Shown here: piece after piece, positions 12,201-26,038 of the stretch
Position numbering within the stretch: the stretch's first letter is position 1
Layout: every line of letters starts with the position of its first letter
From: Cricetomys ansorgei
Lineage: Eukaryota; Chordata; Mammalia; Rodentia; Nesomyidae
Direction: 5' to 3'
DNA length: 64,000 bases
Assembly (NCBI GenBank): GCA_026225945.1
Contig: JAMJFZ010002500.1
Span: forward strand, 434,001 to 498,000
Made by a program: the position numbers and the translations under genes
The notes under the pieces: model-generated
Seen by the model: only the letters and a program-made list of their open reading frames with translations
Told to the model about the DNA's origin: nothing
Databases searched by the model: none

Positions 12201-15107
12201 CATAACTCCCTTCTGTGGAGTGGGCCTCCCACCTCCTTGGAATGTGGTAGTTATCCCTATAACGATTGTGCCTGATACACCCGTGGGCATGTCATGCTTG
12301 TCAGGTTGGCATTAGCACACAGGTCCACAGCTGAGTAACACCGTTGCTGACTTTGCTTTTCTAGTTGCCTACACAGCACCTTCCAGTACCATGGAAACCA
12401 GCCAGCAGGGTGGAAGCTTCTAGCTCAGCTCCAGCTTGATTTTTTTTTTTTTTTGTCCTGCAAACAGAGTGTGTTTTGTCTTTAGCAGTAGTCTTCCCAT
12501 CTAGTTCTGGTAGGCAGCTAAGAGCAATGGCAAGATCATCCTCTATTGCTTGGGACCTCTCTGGGACTGCCTGACCAACAATTCATAAGGAAGGATCCCA
12601 CACGGGGCACTGAGATTTCCATTTAATAACCCATGACTTCTGGAGTGGGCATTATCAATCTATGCAGTGTACCCCTGTTTGATTTTTTTTTTCATTGATT
12701 AATTTTATTTATGTGTATATGTATGTGTGTATGAGCATGTATGTGTGGTTCCCCAAGGAGGCCAGGAGAGGGTATCAGATCCCTTGGAGCTGGAGTTAGT
12801 TAGTTGTGAGCCACCTGCCTGTGCTGGGAACTGGACTTGGGTTCTCTATAGGAGCAGTAAGTTCTACAAGTCAAGCTATCGGTGTAGCTACTAAGGTGCC
12901 GGGGTGCTGAGAGCAGAGAACAAAAGAAAGAAAAAATAAAAAATTAAAACCCTACTAAAGTGATAGAAGCCCAACTGGTTGTGGTGGTGCCTGTTTAACC
13001 ACAGCACGAGGCAGGAGGATGGTGAGCTGGAGTCCTGTCTGGGCTACAGAGCGACTCACTCTCAAAACAAAAACAACGCGGTGATACTTGCTCATGGTCA
13101 AAAAATGTGAAAATATAGGATCATAGAGAAAACATAATCACATGTACTCTTACCTGATAAGACCTGCTTACCAGATTGGACAGTGCTGAATAGGGAGTTA
13201 GGCTGAACCGGAAATGGAACGGACACATTGCATCTTGGAGTTCAGTCAGGAACCAAACTCAACTAAAACTATATTCATGGTTTCTTATACCCTCTTCATC
13301 AGAGGTGTACATGCAGTTTCCAAGGCAGTGATCACAAGGGGCGAACCAGGTGTGCTTGCAAGCATGAGGTTAATGATCACAAGGTAGAAGGCATAGGTTC
13401 AGTCTCGTGGTTACAATCAATTAAGGTTAAATGATCTATATGCAAAACATATTGTTCCGTAGCTAGCCACAAAACAATCATCCTGCCTTATGAGACTAAG
13501 AAGGAATGTCTCCTAAAGCAATCTGACTTCCCCAAAACGAGCTGTCTCTAGGCATGTCTTTTACAACTTAGCCTTGCTCAACAGCTGTCCCAAATGAGAT
13601 GTAGGCATTTAGCTGAAGGCACACAGCAGAATTTGAGCTCAAGGTCAGGGGGGCTCCCCACACTTGTCTGTAGTTAAACAGTTGCTTTTGTTGTTTCATT
13701 CTAGGCTTCTATATGCATACATATAGAATTTAAAACAGCTGCCTGTGGTGGTCTACTACTTCTTTAATCCCAGCACTCAGGGGGCAAAGGCAGGTGGGTC
13801 TCTTAAGTTCAAGGCTAACCTGGTCTACTTAGTGAGTTCCAGGACAGCTGGGGCTATACAGAGAAATCCTGTTTCAAGAAACAAACAAACAAACAAACAA
13901 AGATTTAACCATTTACCTTTTATAAGGGTATTTAGTTATTTTTTTCCCCTATACTATATAACATTAAATTACTTTTATATATTCCTCTTCAAATTTACCT
14001 TTAATTACTGGGGGAAAACAAGGAATCAAGAAACATTTTAACAGGACCTTGAAGAGTAGATGGGTTTTCTTTGCTTGATCGGTGGAGCAGGGGTGTAGTG
14101 TGGTTGTTTTGGATCCTCAGAAATGGACTGAATTGGCAAGAGATGGCCCAGGGGTTAAAAGCACTCACTGGCTGTTTTTCCAGAGACCTGAATTTGATTC
14201 TCAGCACCACATTGCAGCTCACAGCCATCTATAACTGCAGTTCCAGGGGATCTGATGCCCTCTTCTGACCCGCACATATGTGGTGCAGACATGAATGCAG
14301 CCAATACCCAACACATAACATTAAGTTAACAATAATAAAGAGACATGGGAAAACTTAAAGCGGGATGGTGGTTCAGTGGTAGAGCTCTTCCCTACCAGCA
14401 TCAGGCCCTGGGTTTAAGCCCTAGTACTGCCAAAACAAACAAACACCTAAAAGAATTAGACAGGCTTAAGACTTCTACCATCAGCCAGGTGGTGGAATCC
14501 CAGCACTTGGGAGGCAGAGGTAGGCGGACCTTTGTGTGTTCAAGGCCAGCCTGGTCTACAGAGAGAGTTCCAGGACAGCCAGAGAAAGTTACAGTAAGAA
14601 AACCCTGTCTTGAGGGAGAAAAAAAAAAGACTCCTACCTTCTTATGAGGCCTGTTCTAAGCCTCAATTTCCTCATCTATAAAATGGGATGAGGGTCTGGG
14701 GAGATGACTCAGTTGATAACACCCATGTTTGGAGCAGGGTGTAGCTAGACCTGGCAGCATCCACTCTCAGTCCCAGCACTCAAGCAGAAGCAGGAGGATC
14801 TCTGTGAAATTAGAGGTCAGTCTGGTCTACATAATAAATTTCAGTTCAGCTGTGCAGTGAGACTCTGTCTCAAAATAAAAAATGAAAGCAGGGCTCAGCC
14901 GTGCATGTCTGTAATCTTAGCACTAGGAGGCAGAGACAGGAGGATCCTTGGAGCCTGCTGTCTAGACAGTCAGTCACTGAGCTCCAGGTTCCATGAGATA
15001 CCCTGTCTGAAGAAAGAGGGTGGAGAGTGAAAGGGAGAACTGACAATGCTCTGCCTTCCGAGTGCGCGCTTAGGCAGGCATCTCTCTCTCTCTCTCTCTT
15101 ACACACA

Positions 15108-15176
<69 letters not shown>

Positions 15177-18100
15177 CAAATCAAAATGATAACAGTAGCA
15201 CGTGATTCAGGGTTTTTTGAGAATTTAGTAACGAGAATACCACTAACTTTATGAAGATTCTATGTATCACTCTTGGCTGCTATTTAGTAGTCACAGGACT
15301 CTGTCCAGATTGAAGGGAACTTGGACTCTTCAAACACGGATATTGAGGGAGGTAAATACTAGATAGATGTGGCAGTTTTGGGAAAGCAGTTTGTCCCAGT
15401 CTTATTATTATTACTCAGGTACAGTGTGATTTTTCAGGGGTCACAGTTGGTGTTAGAGATTTATATGGTGGCCCCTTGTCTTCACTCTGCATTTTAGATT
15501 ACCTGTGGCCAATCTGGGTTTGAAAATATTAAAGGAAAAGTCCAGAAATAAACAGTGTATGAATGGGGGTTGGGTTATGTTGTTGTTTTTGAAATATGCA
15601 GTCAGGGTGGCCTTAAACTCAGTTATGTTGCTGAGGCTTGTCTTGATCCTCCTGCCTCCACCTCCCAAATGCTGGGATTACAATACAAGCATGTACCACC
15701 ACGCCCAGCTATTAATAGTATGTTAATAAAAGTTCATGGTTGATTTTCACAATGCTATTTATTAAATCGTTGATGATATATTAATCACGAGCCAAGACAA
15801 ATCTCAGGGGTCCAGTGCCCAGGCAGCTTAGGCAGAGCTCACTCCATAGCCTCCTCACACTGTTCTTTCCCCCAAACCCCTTCTCCCCACATAGGTCTTC
15901 ATTACAAAGCAATGGTACCTAACACTTCTCAAGGTCTGCCAGCAGACCCAGCTGGGGGTGAGTTTGCTCTAATCACCCAGCTGCAGACCTTTGATCATGA
16001 TTGGTAACCTTCAACTGTAAACAAATGACCTCTTCATGTGGAGATCTGAGTGGCTAGCACAGAGGTGTAAATGGGTGGAAACAAGGCCTTCACCTGCTGC
16101 AAAGGCTTCAGGAAGCAACCTTCTCCCAATAGCAGCACACACAGGAGTATGATCCCATAACTAAAATATCCTGCAACAATAGTATATAAGTTTTAAATAA
16201 ATTTTATCACAGCAAATTGCCATTATTTTATTATGAGTAACTGTTATTTATCTTTTATTGTTTCTAATTTATGAATTAAGCTTTATTATCTGCATGCACA
16301 TGTAAGAAAAAACCCATCGCAGAATTTGGGTTTAGTATTATCTTTGGTTTCAGGTGTTGGCAGAACATTTTGGAATGAATCGCCTGAGGATAAGGAGTGG
16401 TACAGGAGAATGTACTAGCTAGGTACACTCCAGCTTTCTTGAAAGCCCCAGCATGGTGGCACACACCCATAACACCACCAGTACTCTAGATGCTGAAGCA
16501 GACTTGCCAAAAGTATGAGACCAGTGTGTTATACTTACTGGTTTCATACAAGCCCAGGGCTACATAGTGAGGCCCTCTCTCCAAAAATCCAGTTTATTGG
16601 GGGAGGGGGAGAAAAGAAATCTTACCTCTTATGAAAGTATGTGGGGATGACTTAGCTGCTAACACTTTGTGATTATATTTAACTATTTCCTGTTCTCTTA
16701 CTTTCTCTCCCGCACCTCCTGTGCATGTCGTCTGCTCTCTGTCCTCAGTGTCCCCAGGCCATCTGTGCTCTGGTGGCCTTGTGCCCTTTTCATCCTCACA
16801 TAGGCTCCCCAGCATCTCATGTTTCTTTTCTGCTACCTCAGTTCACCTTTAACCTTTATTTGAATGCTCTTCACTTTCTGGTATACTGTACCACTGTTAA
16901 CTGCTGTTGGCTACTTCCCCCTCTTCCTCTCAGTCTTGCTGCTCTTGCTTTTTCTCCTTTTTTTCCTTTTGTAGTTCTGGAAATGGAGCCCAGCAAGTGT
17001 TTTACCATGAGCTAAACTCCCTCTTGGCCATGCGCCCCCCACCAGTTTCTGGCTACCTGTTTGCTTCTCCTCTTTGGCTGTATTTCTTGTCATTTTATCT
17101 GATTTTTCTCCCCACTTCTCCCTCCCTCCCTCCCTCCCTTCTCGTTTTGAGACAGGGTTTCACTTTGTAGTCCAGGTTGGCCTGAACTCACAGCAGTCCT
17201 TCTGTCTCAGCTTCCCAAGTACTAACAGTACCTCTAAAACTTGAGTCTAACTTATGAGATTTCTGATATACTTGTTTATTACAGAAATATAGAACATGAG
17301 GCAGGAGAGCTCAAATAATGGGGGGTCATTCTTAGAGATCTTAAAATATTTTTTATTGTTTATAAAATTTATTTTAAAATTAATTATATAACCTGAAACA
17401 TGTCTTTGATCCTAGCACTCAAGCCATGGGAAGGCTGACCTCTGAGTTCAGGGCAAGCATGGTCTGCCTGGTCTACATAACCAGTTCAAGTCAGGCATAA
17501 TGAGACTCAAAGGGGTGTGTGAATAATTTTATATTTTGGAGCTGTTTCTATGCCAGTTCAGATTGATTTAAATTGACTTTGGGGATGGCTCTTTGTTTTG
17601 TTTTATTTTTTTGAAGGGTAGGCATTTATGTAGTCCAGATTTGCCTGTAACTATGTAGCTGAAGATGGGTGACCTTGAACTCCTGATCCTCTTACCTCCC
17701 AAGCTAGGGTTACAGGCTGTGCCATCATGCCTGGCTTGTTGTCTTTTTACATCTATGGCTTCATTTATTGTTTTCATTTGTAGAGGGAAGGGAAGCAAAT
17801 TTTAAAGGTTATCTTTCATTCCAAAACATGAGTCATGGAGTTCCAGGCCAGCCGTGGTTATACGTGAGACTTTGTCTCTAAACTAGAGGGCCGCAGCAGT
17901 TCATAGCGGTTCTCAACATTCCTAATGCTCTGACCTCTTAATACAGTTCCTCAGGTTATGGTGACCCCCAATCATAAAATAATTTTTGTGGCTACTTCAG
18001 AACTTTGCTTAATTTTCTCTACTGAGCAGTATCTCAGTTCCTAAGACCATAGGAAACGTATATTTTCTGATGGTTTCAACACACAGGTTGAGAACCATTG

Positions 18101-21100
18101 GCTTGGGGATGGGTAAGGTGCTTGCCACCAAGTCTGTTAACTTGAGTTCTGGAATCACAGTGGAGAGAACAGTCCTACAAGTTGCCTTCTGAGGTCCACA
18201 TGGGCACATTAGCATGTGCATAATCGTGCACACACACGAGTAAATGTACGTGGGGGTGGGATATGCATTTCGGTGAGTGATTGATTGATTCCGTATCATG
18301 GATCAGATGGTTTCAATTTTAGCTCTGCTACCCACTAGTTTTATGACCTTGAACAAATTCATTTCTGTGCCCCATTTATTCATTAAAGATGAGGGCTATA
18401 ATTGTATCTGTCTCATAGCATTAGTGTAAGATTAAATGAATTAAATCACTAAAGGGCTTAGAGTAGCTGGCACATAGTGAATATTCAAAAAATGTCATTG
18501 TTATTTTTAGTCTGTGGTTTTCTTGGTCATACTCATTGTTTACAATTCAGATATGATGAATTAACTGTATAGGCCAAGCTGATTCTTTGTGTAGAAATGT
18601 CCTCAGGCCTTTTATCTATGTGTATGCAGATGTGTGCGCATGTGGGTGCATGTAGAGACCATTGTGTTAGTTTGCTGGGGCCTCTGGAACCAACACCACA
18701 GGTTGGATAGCTTACCAATTTTTTCATAGTTCTGGTGGCTGGAAGTCTGCAGTGGAGAAGGCACTGGCTGAGTTAGTTTCCGTGAGACCTCTCCTTGGCT
18801 GGGAGAGGTCTCTACCCTTGTCTGTTCTCCTGGCATGCATTCCAGGTGTGTGCCTTTATCTAGTGTAAGGAGACCTGTTGGGTTGAATTGAAACATCCAG
18901 GAGGAGCTTCATTTTAACATCGTTGCTTCTTTAATAATCTTGTCTCCAAATACATCCCGAGGCTTTGAGGGTTAAGGACCACTCAAGAGAATTTGGGGAA
19001 AACAATGCAACTCAACAAATCTTGGAGCTAACCTGTAGAAAAGAGCAAAGTGGCCACAGGTTTACTTTTCTTCTGACTTGAGTTCACATAAAGGGTTTGT
19101 TGATGTTGTTGCTCTTGTGGTCATGAAAACAATGACAGTGTTGGGAGTGGGTTCACCTCTTTCTCCTACTTTTTTCCCCAAATAGAACCCGATTTTTAAG
19201 TATGGAAGACACATGCTTTGGGAGTAGGAGAGCAAAGCTTTCCATTTGGCTTGTTGTTTTGTCGTCTTTGAGACTGGGCCTGTGTAATGTGTAATACAGG
19301 CTGGTTTCAGATTTACTAAGAAGCCAAGGCTGGCCTTGAACTCCATATCCTCTCACCACTGCCTCCCAGGTACCGGGATCGCAGGTGTGTGACACTATGA
19401 CTGGTTTTCACTCGATTTAGATGTATGTGTTTTCCTGGTACTGGCTTTCCCTGAACGGCCAAATGGCAGTGTTTGGCTCTGTTCTGAGTCCTGGCTGAGT
19501 TCTCCAGCCATCTTCCCTTTTCTGTTTCCATTGACTTGAGGCCGACAGTCACAGGGATTTTTCCTTTTCCCTCTTGCTGTTTTAGACCTTGCATTAGAAG
19601 CTTTTCTGGCTCTGCTACTTTTGCCTTTTGGGGTTTTGCTGGAGGTCTGCAGCTACCAGTGCACACAACTTAGATTCAGAAACCAGAAACTGTATGCAGT
19701 TTCTCATTGCATCCCAGGTGCATAAATCAGTCCTGTTTACAAAACAGGAAGTGGGAATTATGGACTTAAATGATGTTTCAAAACAGTTAAATTTAAAATC
19801 ACTTTGTAACTGAGCAAGCATGTAATCTCTCAAGCATTTACTCATAATTCCAGCGCTCACTCAAAAGACAGAAGCAGGAGGATTTCCACAACTTTGGAGC
19901 CAGCCTGTTGTACACAGCCAACTCCATGATGGTTTGGGCTGCAGAGTGAAATCCTATCTCAAAAAACCAAAACACAGTGGTGCGGTGGTGGTGCATGCCT
20001 TTAATCCCAGCACTCAGGAGGCAGAGGCAGGTAGATCTCTGTGAGTTCAAAGCTAGCCTGGTCTATAGAGTGAGTTTCAGGAGAAACTCACAGAAACAGC
20101 CAGAGTTACAACAGAGAAACTTTGTCTTGAAAAAAACCAAAAACCAAAGGGGAGAAAAAACAACAAAACTCAAAACCAAGGGGGCTGGAGAGGTGACTTA
20201 GGGATGAAAAGTACTTCTTGTAGAGGTCCCAGTACCCACGTGATAGCTCATTACCATCCATAACTCCAGTTGTAGGGCATCCAGTGCCTTCTTCTGACCT
20301 CCGTGGTCACTAGGCACAAATGTGGTGGACATAGATGCATTTGGACAAAACAGTCCACATTTTATTAAAATAAGATAAATGTTTTAAGATAAGTAAAAAG
20401 ATATAAACTTATATAAACTTGAGAGATGGTTCAGCAGTTAGAAGACCTGAATTTGGTTCCTACTACTAGTATTGGGAGCTCACATCCACCTGTAATTCTA
20501 GATCTCCAGGGGGATCTCCTGCCCTCTCCTGGCCTCTGTGGACACCTGTTCACATGTGCATCTACACAGATGCACACACATACACATAAGTAAAAATAAA
20601 ATCTTACAAAAAAACAAAAACAAACAAACTAGGTTTTAGGCGCCAGAGATGTAGCTCAGTTGGTAGATTGCTTGCCTAACATGTATTAAACCTTGGATTC
20701 AGTCCCCTATGATACATAAAACCATGCATGACAGGAGTACTCCTGCAACCCCAGCATTCAGGAGATGAAGGCAGAAGGAACAGAAATTGAAAGCTTGTCT
20801 GTTAGCCTGGGATACATGAGACCCTGCCCCAAACAAAACAAAAGTAATAAATACATTTACATTATAGTTTCCCCTGAAACTAGAACTTAAAAACAAACAA
20901 AAAAACTGTGCTGGCATTAAAGTATTACAGAGATTGGATTTTGAAACAAGTTTGTTTTTTCTTTGGCCATACCCCCCATCTGTCTTGCCCATTTAAAAAT
21001 TGGGCTTATCTTTGAAGATAAACCTCACCAAGTAGATATTACAGTGAATGGTCTGCTGTGACCTGATTTGTTTGTGTTCTGTGCCTCTCAGCAAACATAG

Positions 21101-24100
21101 TATCAGGAGTTGAGTGGTGCTCAGAATGACAGATGACACATGGTCATTGCTGTCTGGGCATTTACTGGAGAGACATGGGAGTGTTTATACATAACATCAC
21201 ATAATTCAGGAAATACTTCTATGGTGTTTTTGCAGGAAATAATGAAAGCCCAGAAAAGAGGCTCTGAGAGGACTAGGGTGTGTCATTTCCTGGAGAGGGG
21301 AAGTGAAGGGCTAGGTGCCAACCAGATAATCAGGGAAAGGGTGTTTCACGTAGCAGAAGCAGCAGCGGACCAAAGTCAGAGATTGGGAAACAGCTGGGAA
21401 GTGGTTTTGTTTTGCCAGATGGCCTGTTGCAACTGGAGAGTGGGTGGAAAAAAATGGGAAGCTTATCACAGCTCATATAATGCTGGAATTTTCTTAGCTT
21501 GCTGAATATTTGCATTTTGTCACCCAGGTAGCATAGAGTCATTAAAAATTGGACACAGGATTGGATTTGCCTTTGGGGCTCAGCTGTAGAGTATTGAGAT
21601 TGAGTAGCATTGCCTTGACAGTATAATTTAGTCTTCCCCTGATTCTTTTGTTTGTTCATTTGTATGTTTTTATTTTTGCTTTTTTGAGGCAGGGTTTCCC
21701 TGTGTAGCTCTGAGTGTCCTGGAACTCACTATGCAGGCCAGGCTGGCCTTGACCTCACAGAGATCTGCCTGCCCCTCTGCCTCCCAAGTGCTGGAATTAG
21801 GCCTTTTTTTTTTTTTTTTTTTTGGCAGACTTCTTAACTGCTCCAGGTCTTTCTCCACATTGAAATTAGTGGTCATAGTACTGTCACCATCTCTGAGGAC
21901 TGTTGCAGCATTAAATGACTGTATTTGTGTGCTTGCAACATGCCTGGTCTGTTCAAGTGCTCAGTAACTGGGATGGAAGATGGGTTCTCACTTTACAGAC
22001 TCACAACTTGAGGCCACAAGGCTAATCTTTAAGTTTGTGGCTTTTGTGTTGTGGGTTTCAATAAAGGAGGTGTATGTGGGAGGTAGCACATAGCTGTGAT
22101 CCCTGTCCTGGGAAAGCTGAGGCAGGAAGCTATTGAGTTAAGGCCAGCCTGGGTTATATAGTGAGACCAAGTCTCTCTCTTACACAAAAACCAAACAATC
22201 AAAGCAAAAAGTAAATGCAACTGGAACTGGAGAGATGGCTCAGTGGTTAAGGTGCTGGCTGCTCTTCCAGAGGACCCAGGTCTGATTCACAGCATCCACA
22301 TTGTAGCTCATAACTATTTTAAATACTAGAGAATCCAACTCCCTTTTCTTTCTGGCCTCTACAGGCACAGCACACACATGGTCCACGGACATTGAGCAGA
22401 TAAGGCTCTATGTAAAAGAAAGATAGATCACCAGAAGATGGGTTTTTATTTTATTTATTTTTATGTTTTTGAGACAGGGTTTCTCTGTGAGGCCCTGGCT
22501 GTTCTGGAACTTGCTCTGTAGACCAGGCTGGCCTTGAACTCTGATCCACTTGCCCCTGCCTCCTGAGTGTGTTACCATGCCCAGCTTAAAAAGTAGGTTT
22601 TTTGTTTTGTTTTGTTTTTAAGTAAATGTAACTTTAAAATGGAAAGGATAGGATTTCCTTGTTTTGATTTACCATGTGCATTAGTATGAGTATGTAGGAG
22701 GGTCAGGGTTAAATTAAAAGAGAGAGACAGAGACCCAGCAACTGTGCTAGGATGAGGCCAGGGAAAATATAGAGGGCAGGATGGGCAGGAAAACATCCAT
22801 CCTGATGTAGATGGGCGTCCGTGAGGAAGAGTCCCTCATCCTGCTGCTCCAGCAATGAAGTTCTGGAGAAGGGAATGCCTACCAGAGGCAGTTAATGTGA
22901 AAAGAGAGAGAGGTCCTCCAAGCTGTACTTACTGTTCATTTAACTGTCTTGTTGAAGAAAACATTGATGTCAGAAAGGGAGGTGTGAACAGGAAAGCCTA
23001 TGGGTTATGGGTAGGTGGGGTGATAGGAAGGTGCCTCTTGGGTCAGACACTGTTCTGAACATTTGGAGTTTGTTGTTTGTTTAGAGACAGGTGGTATAGC
23101 TCTGACTGACCTGGAACTCACAAAGAGCTACCTGCCTCTGCCTCCCCCAGGGTTAGGGTTAAAGGTGCCAGCCAACGTTTCTGGCTAAGCACTTTATTTG
23201 TATTACCTTGTTTGTCTCTCACTGTATGTAAAAATGGTTGTTATCCTCATCTTACAGACTGCCAACTAAGGTTCAAAGTAGCTAAAGCTGCTTGCCCGTG
23301 TCACACAGTCAGGAAACAAAGCTGGGATCTGCACATGGTTGGTCTAGTTCCAAAGGCACGAGAAGGGGTTGAGGTGTCTTTGGTGGGTGAATAGGAAGAA
23401 TGTGGTAGTGAGGCTGGATTTGAATCATGGGAGGTACAGGCTGGCAATAGTAGACATTAAGTAATTGATTAGTTTTTGTTTTTAAATTTTAAAAATTTAA
23501 TTCAGATATATTACATTTAATTATTTCTGTGTGTGTGGGGTGGTACATAAGTCATGGGAGGTAAGAGAAAAGTTTGCAGAAACTGGGTCTCTGCTTTTAC
23601 CATGTAGGACCTGGGGGTTGATTTAGGTCATCAGGCTTGGTAACAAGTGACTTCACCTGTTTGCGACACCTTACCTACCCACTATAGACTTGTGTCTTGA
23701 TGCAAGTGGGCCATAGCCAATAAGCATTTGCAGTGGAGGGAGTTGGGTAGACATTGTGTAGAAGGCTCCTGTATTATTACAGAAGAGAACCTGAGGTAGG
23801 TCATGTCCAACATGATTGTCAAGAGGGGAATGTGCCTATAGCCTCGTGTTTTCATGTATATGTGGGATAGATAGAATCCTTGGATGTCTTTTTGATTTCA
23901 TACTTTCTACTGTGTCGATCAGGCTGGACTCAAAACTTGGGATCTTATACTTTCAAAGGACTCAAAAAACAATTTTAGGGGTCTGGGGAGATGGCCCAGC
24001 AAGTGAAAACACTTGCTGAGTAAGGCTGACCTGAGTTGAATGGCCAGAACCCATGTAAAGCCAGACTGGAAGATTTGAGATGCTTGTGTGTGGGCCAGTT

Positions 24101-24300
24101 AGCCTGGAGTACGCAGCACAGCGGCTGCTCCGTCAGCAGGGTGGAAGGAGAGAAATGATTTCCAGAAAGTCGCCTACCGACCTCCAGATTCTCGACATGG
24201 CATCTGCACACACTCTCCTAATTAATCAGTTAGTTGATTAATTAAAAACTTTATTCAGCATCAGAAGTGACTGAGGAGTAACTATAGCATTCATACATTG

Positions 24301-24340
<40 letters not shown>

Positions 24341-26004
24341 TTCAGAGGCTGCTTTTCAGTTTAATTAGAGGTGTGTTCATAATTTGGATGGTGTCATAGG
24401 TTGGCTTCTTGGGAAGCTGACTCGGAGGTATCAATTACCATACAAGACATTTTATTAGGGAGTGTTCTTGGGAAAGCTGTGGAAAGGAGGGGTAAGATAC
24501 AAGATTGGGCAGAGGGAGGGGCTCCACCTGGAGCTCAGAGAACTGGGAAGTAGAGTAGGGGCTTTACACCCCACCGCCACCCCTTTCACTCCCACTCGCA
24601 CTGCACCGTGTCCTGGGGCAAGGCAGTGTTCTGTAGCCTTGAGCCTATAGCTGTGGGCCTTCTTTTGGCAGCACTCCAGCAGCAAAGGCAATAAGTCCTT
24701 CATTCTAATAAGATATCTGGTTCAAGCATCACAGTGAGTGTACAACAGAAGGCAAATTGCAGAGCTTTGTAGGACAGGGTTCTCATCATCTAGGTAGGGA
24801 TCACTTGTGAGCCACTAGACCCTAGTCGAGGGCCTAGACCTTGTTATCAGTCTTCTTGCCTTTGTGTGTGCACATGTGTATGTAAATGTCAACTTTGTGG
24901 AGTTGGTTCTCCCCTTCCACCTTGACATGGGATCTAGGGACCAAACTTGGTGGTTTGGGCTTGTATCATCAAGTGGGAAGTGCCTTTAACCACTGAGCTT
25001 TTAGTCACATCCCCAGGAAGATTTTCCAGTTTAATTTAATGAGGGTTATTTGATTTAATTTCCAGATCTGTTGTTACACTTGAGTTTGAATTCAACATCA
25101 AAATTATAAGGAAAGATATGTAAAGTGGTAGTATTAGAAATGAGTAACATCTGAGGGGCTGGAGAGATGGCTCAGAGATTAAGAGCACTTGCAGCTCTTG
25201 TAGAGGACCAAGGTTCAGTTTCTAGCACTTGGCAGCTCACAGCTGTCTGTAGCTGTAGTTCTAGGGGATCTGCTACATTCTTCTGACTTCCTAGGGAACA
25301 GTACACATACATACATGCAGACAAAACACTCATCCAGCTGAGATGTTATTTATTGCACAAGACACTTTATTAGGGAGTGTTTGTGGAAAGGAGAAGGGTA
25401 CAAGATCTGGCAGAGGGAGAGTTGCCCTCCTGTACTAGGAGATTTTGAAACAGGAATGATCCTTCTGAGATGTTCCAAATTTGGGAGTTAGGAAGATGGA
25501 TTAACACATCTATAGTTTCAGCACCTAGAAAGTAAGGACATGAGGATCAAGAAGTTCAAGGCCAGTCTGGTCTACAGTGAGATCTTTTTTTTTTTTTAAG
25601 AAAACACCCAAAATAATATCTGGACTAATTCACCATATTGTGTCTGATTCTCTGTAGGCCTGGCTGGGAGCATGGCTTGATAGTAAAGCACATGCTAATA
25701 ATGCACAAGGCCCTGGCTGTGATCCCCAGTACTGCAGAAACAAAGAAAGTACTCTTTAAACAGTGAGGTCAGTGGGGAGGGGGCAGGACTTTGGAGACCA
25801 TCTAGTTCAAACTCTTACATTTCAGGTAAGGAATAGGAACCTCAGAGGCCAAGAGTTCTGTGGGTACTTAAATAGAGGAGAACGCACGTGGATGCAGTAG
25901 ACATGTTTGTGCTATGTGTGTGTTTCTGCATTCATCCAGTGACTCTGACTTAGAGCTATAAATAAACATATCCTTCATGAATTTGAACTTTGAAACACAA
26001 ATGA

Positions 26005-26038
<34 letters not shown>

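Larger units (their letters stand above)
10648..12680. mobile_element. Rodent L1 (Lx-type) 3' region, heavily interrupted
   Basis: Pieces at 10,655-10,705, 10,978-11,065, 11,505-11,715 and 11,925-12,660 match the non-coding 3' part of old rodent L1 elements. Recognisable marks are ATACAATG then TTGATCATA-type sequence on the left, the CATCTGCTGC(A)AAG and GAAGCTTTTCTGAT segment at 12,045, and ACCTTCCAGTACCATGGA at 12,378. It is split by the LTR at 10,706, an antisense B1 at 11,082-11,226, a B3-like SINE at 11,265-11,400 and another at 11,715-11,925. Orientation was not resolved. Confidence 0.55.

Noticed and set aside
23140..23165. Telomere-like AGGGTTAGGGTTAAAGG
   Set aside because: It is the head of an antisense B1 (normally GCTGGGATTAAAGG) with a small local duplication.
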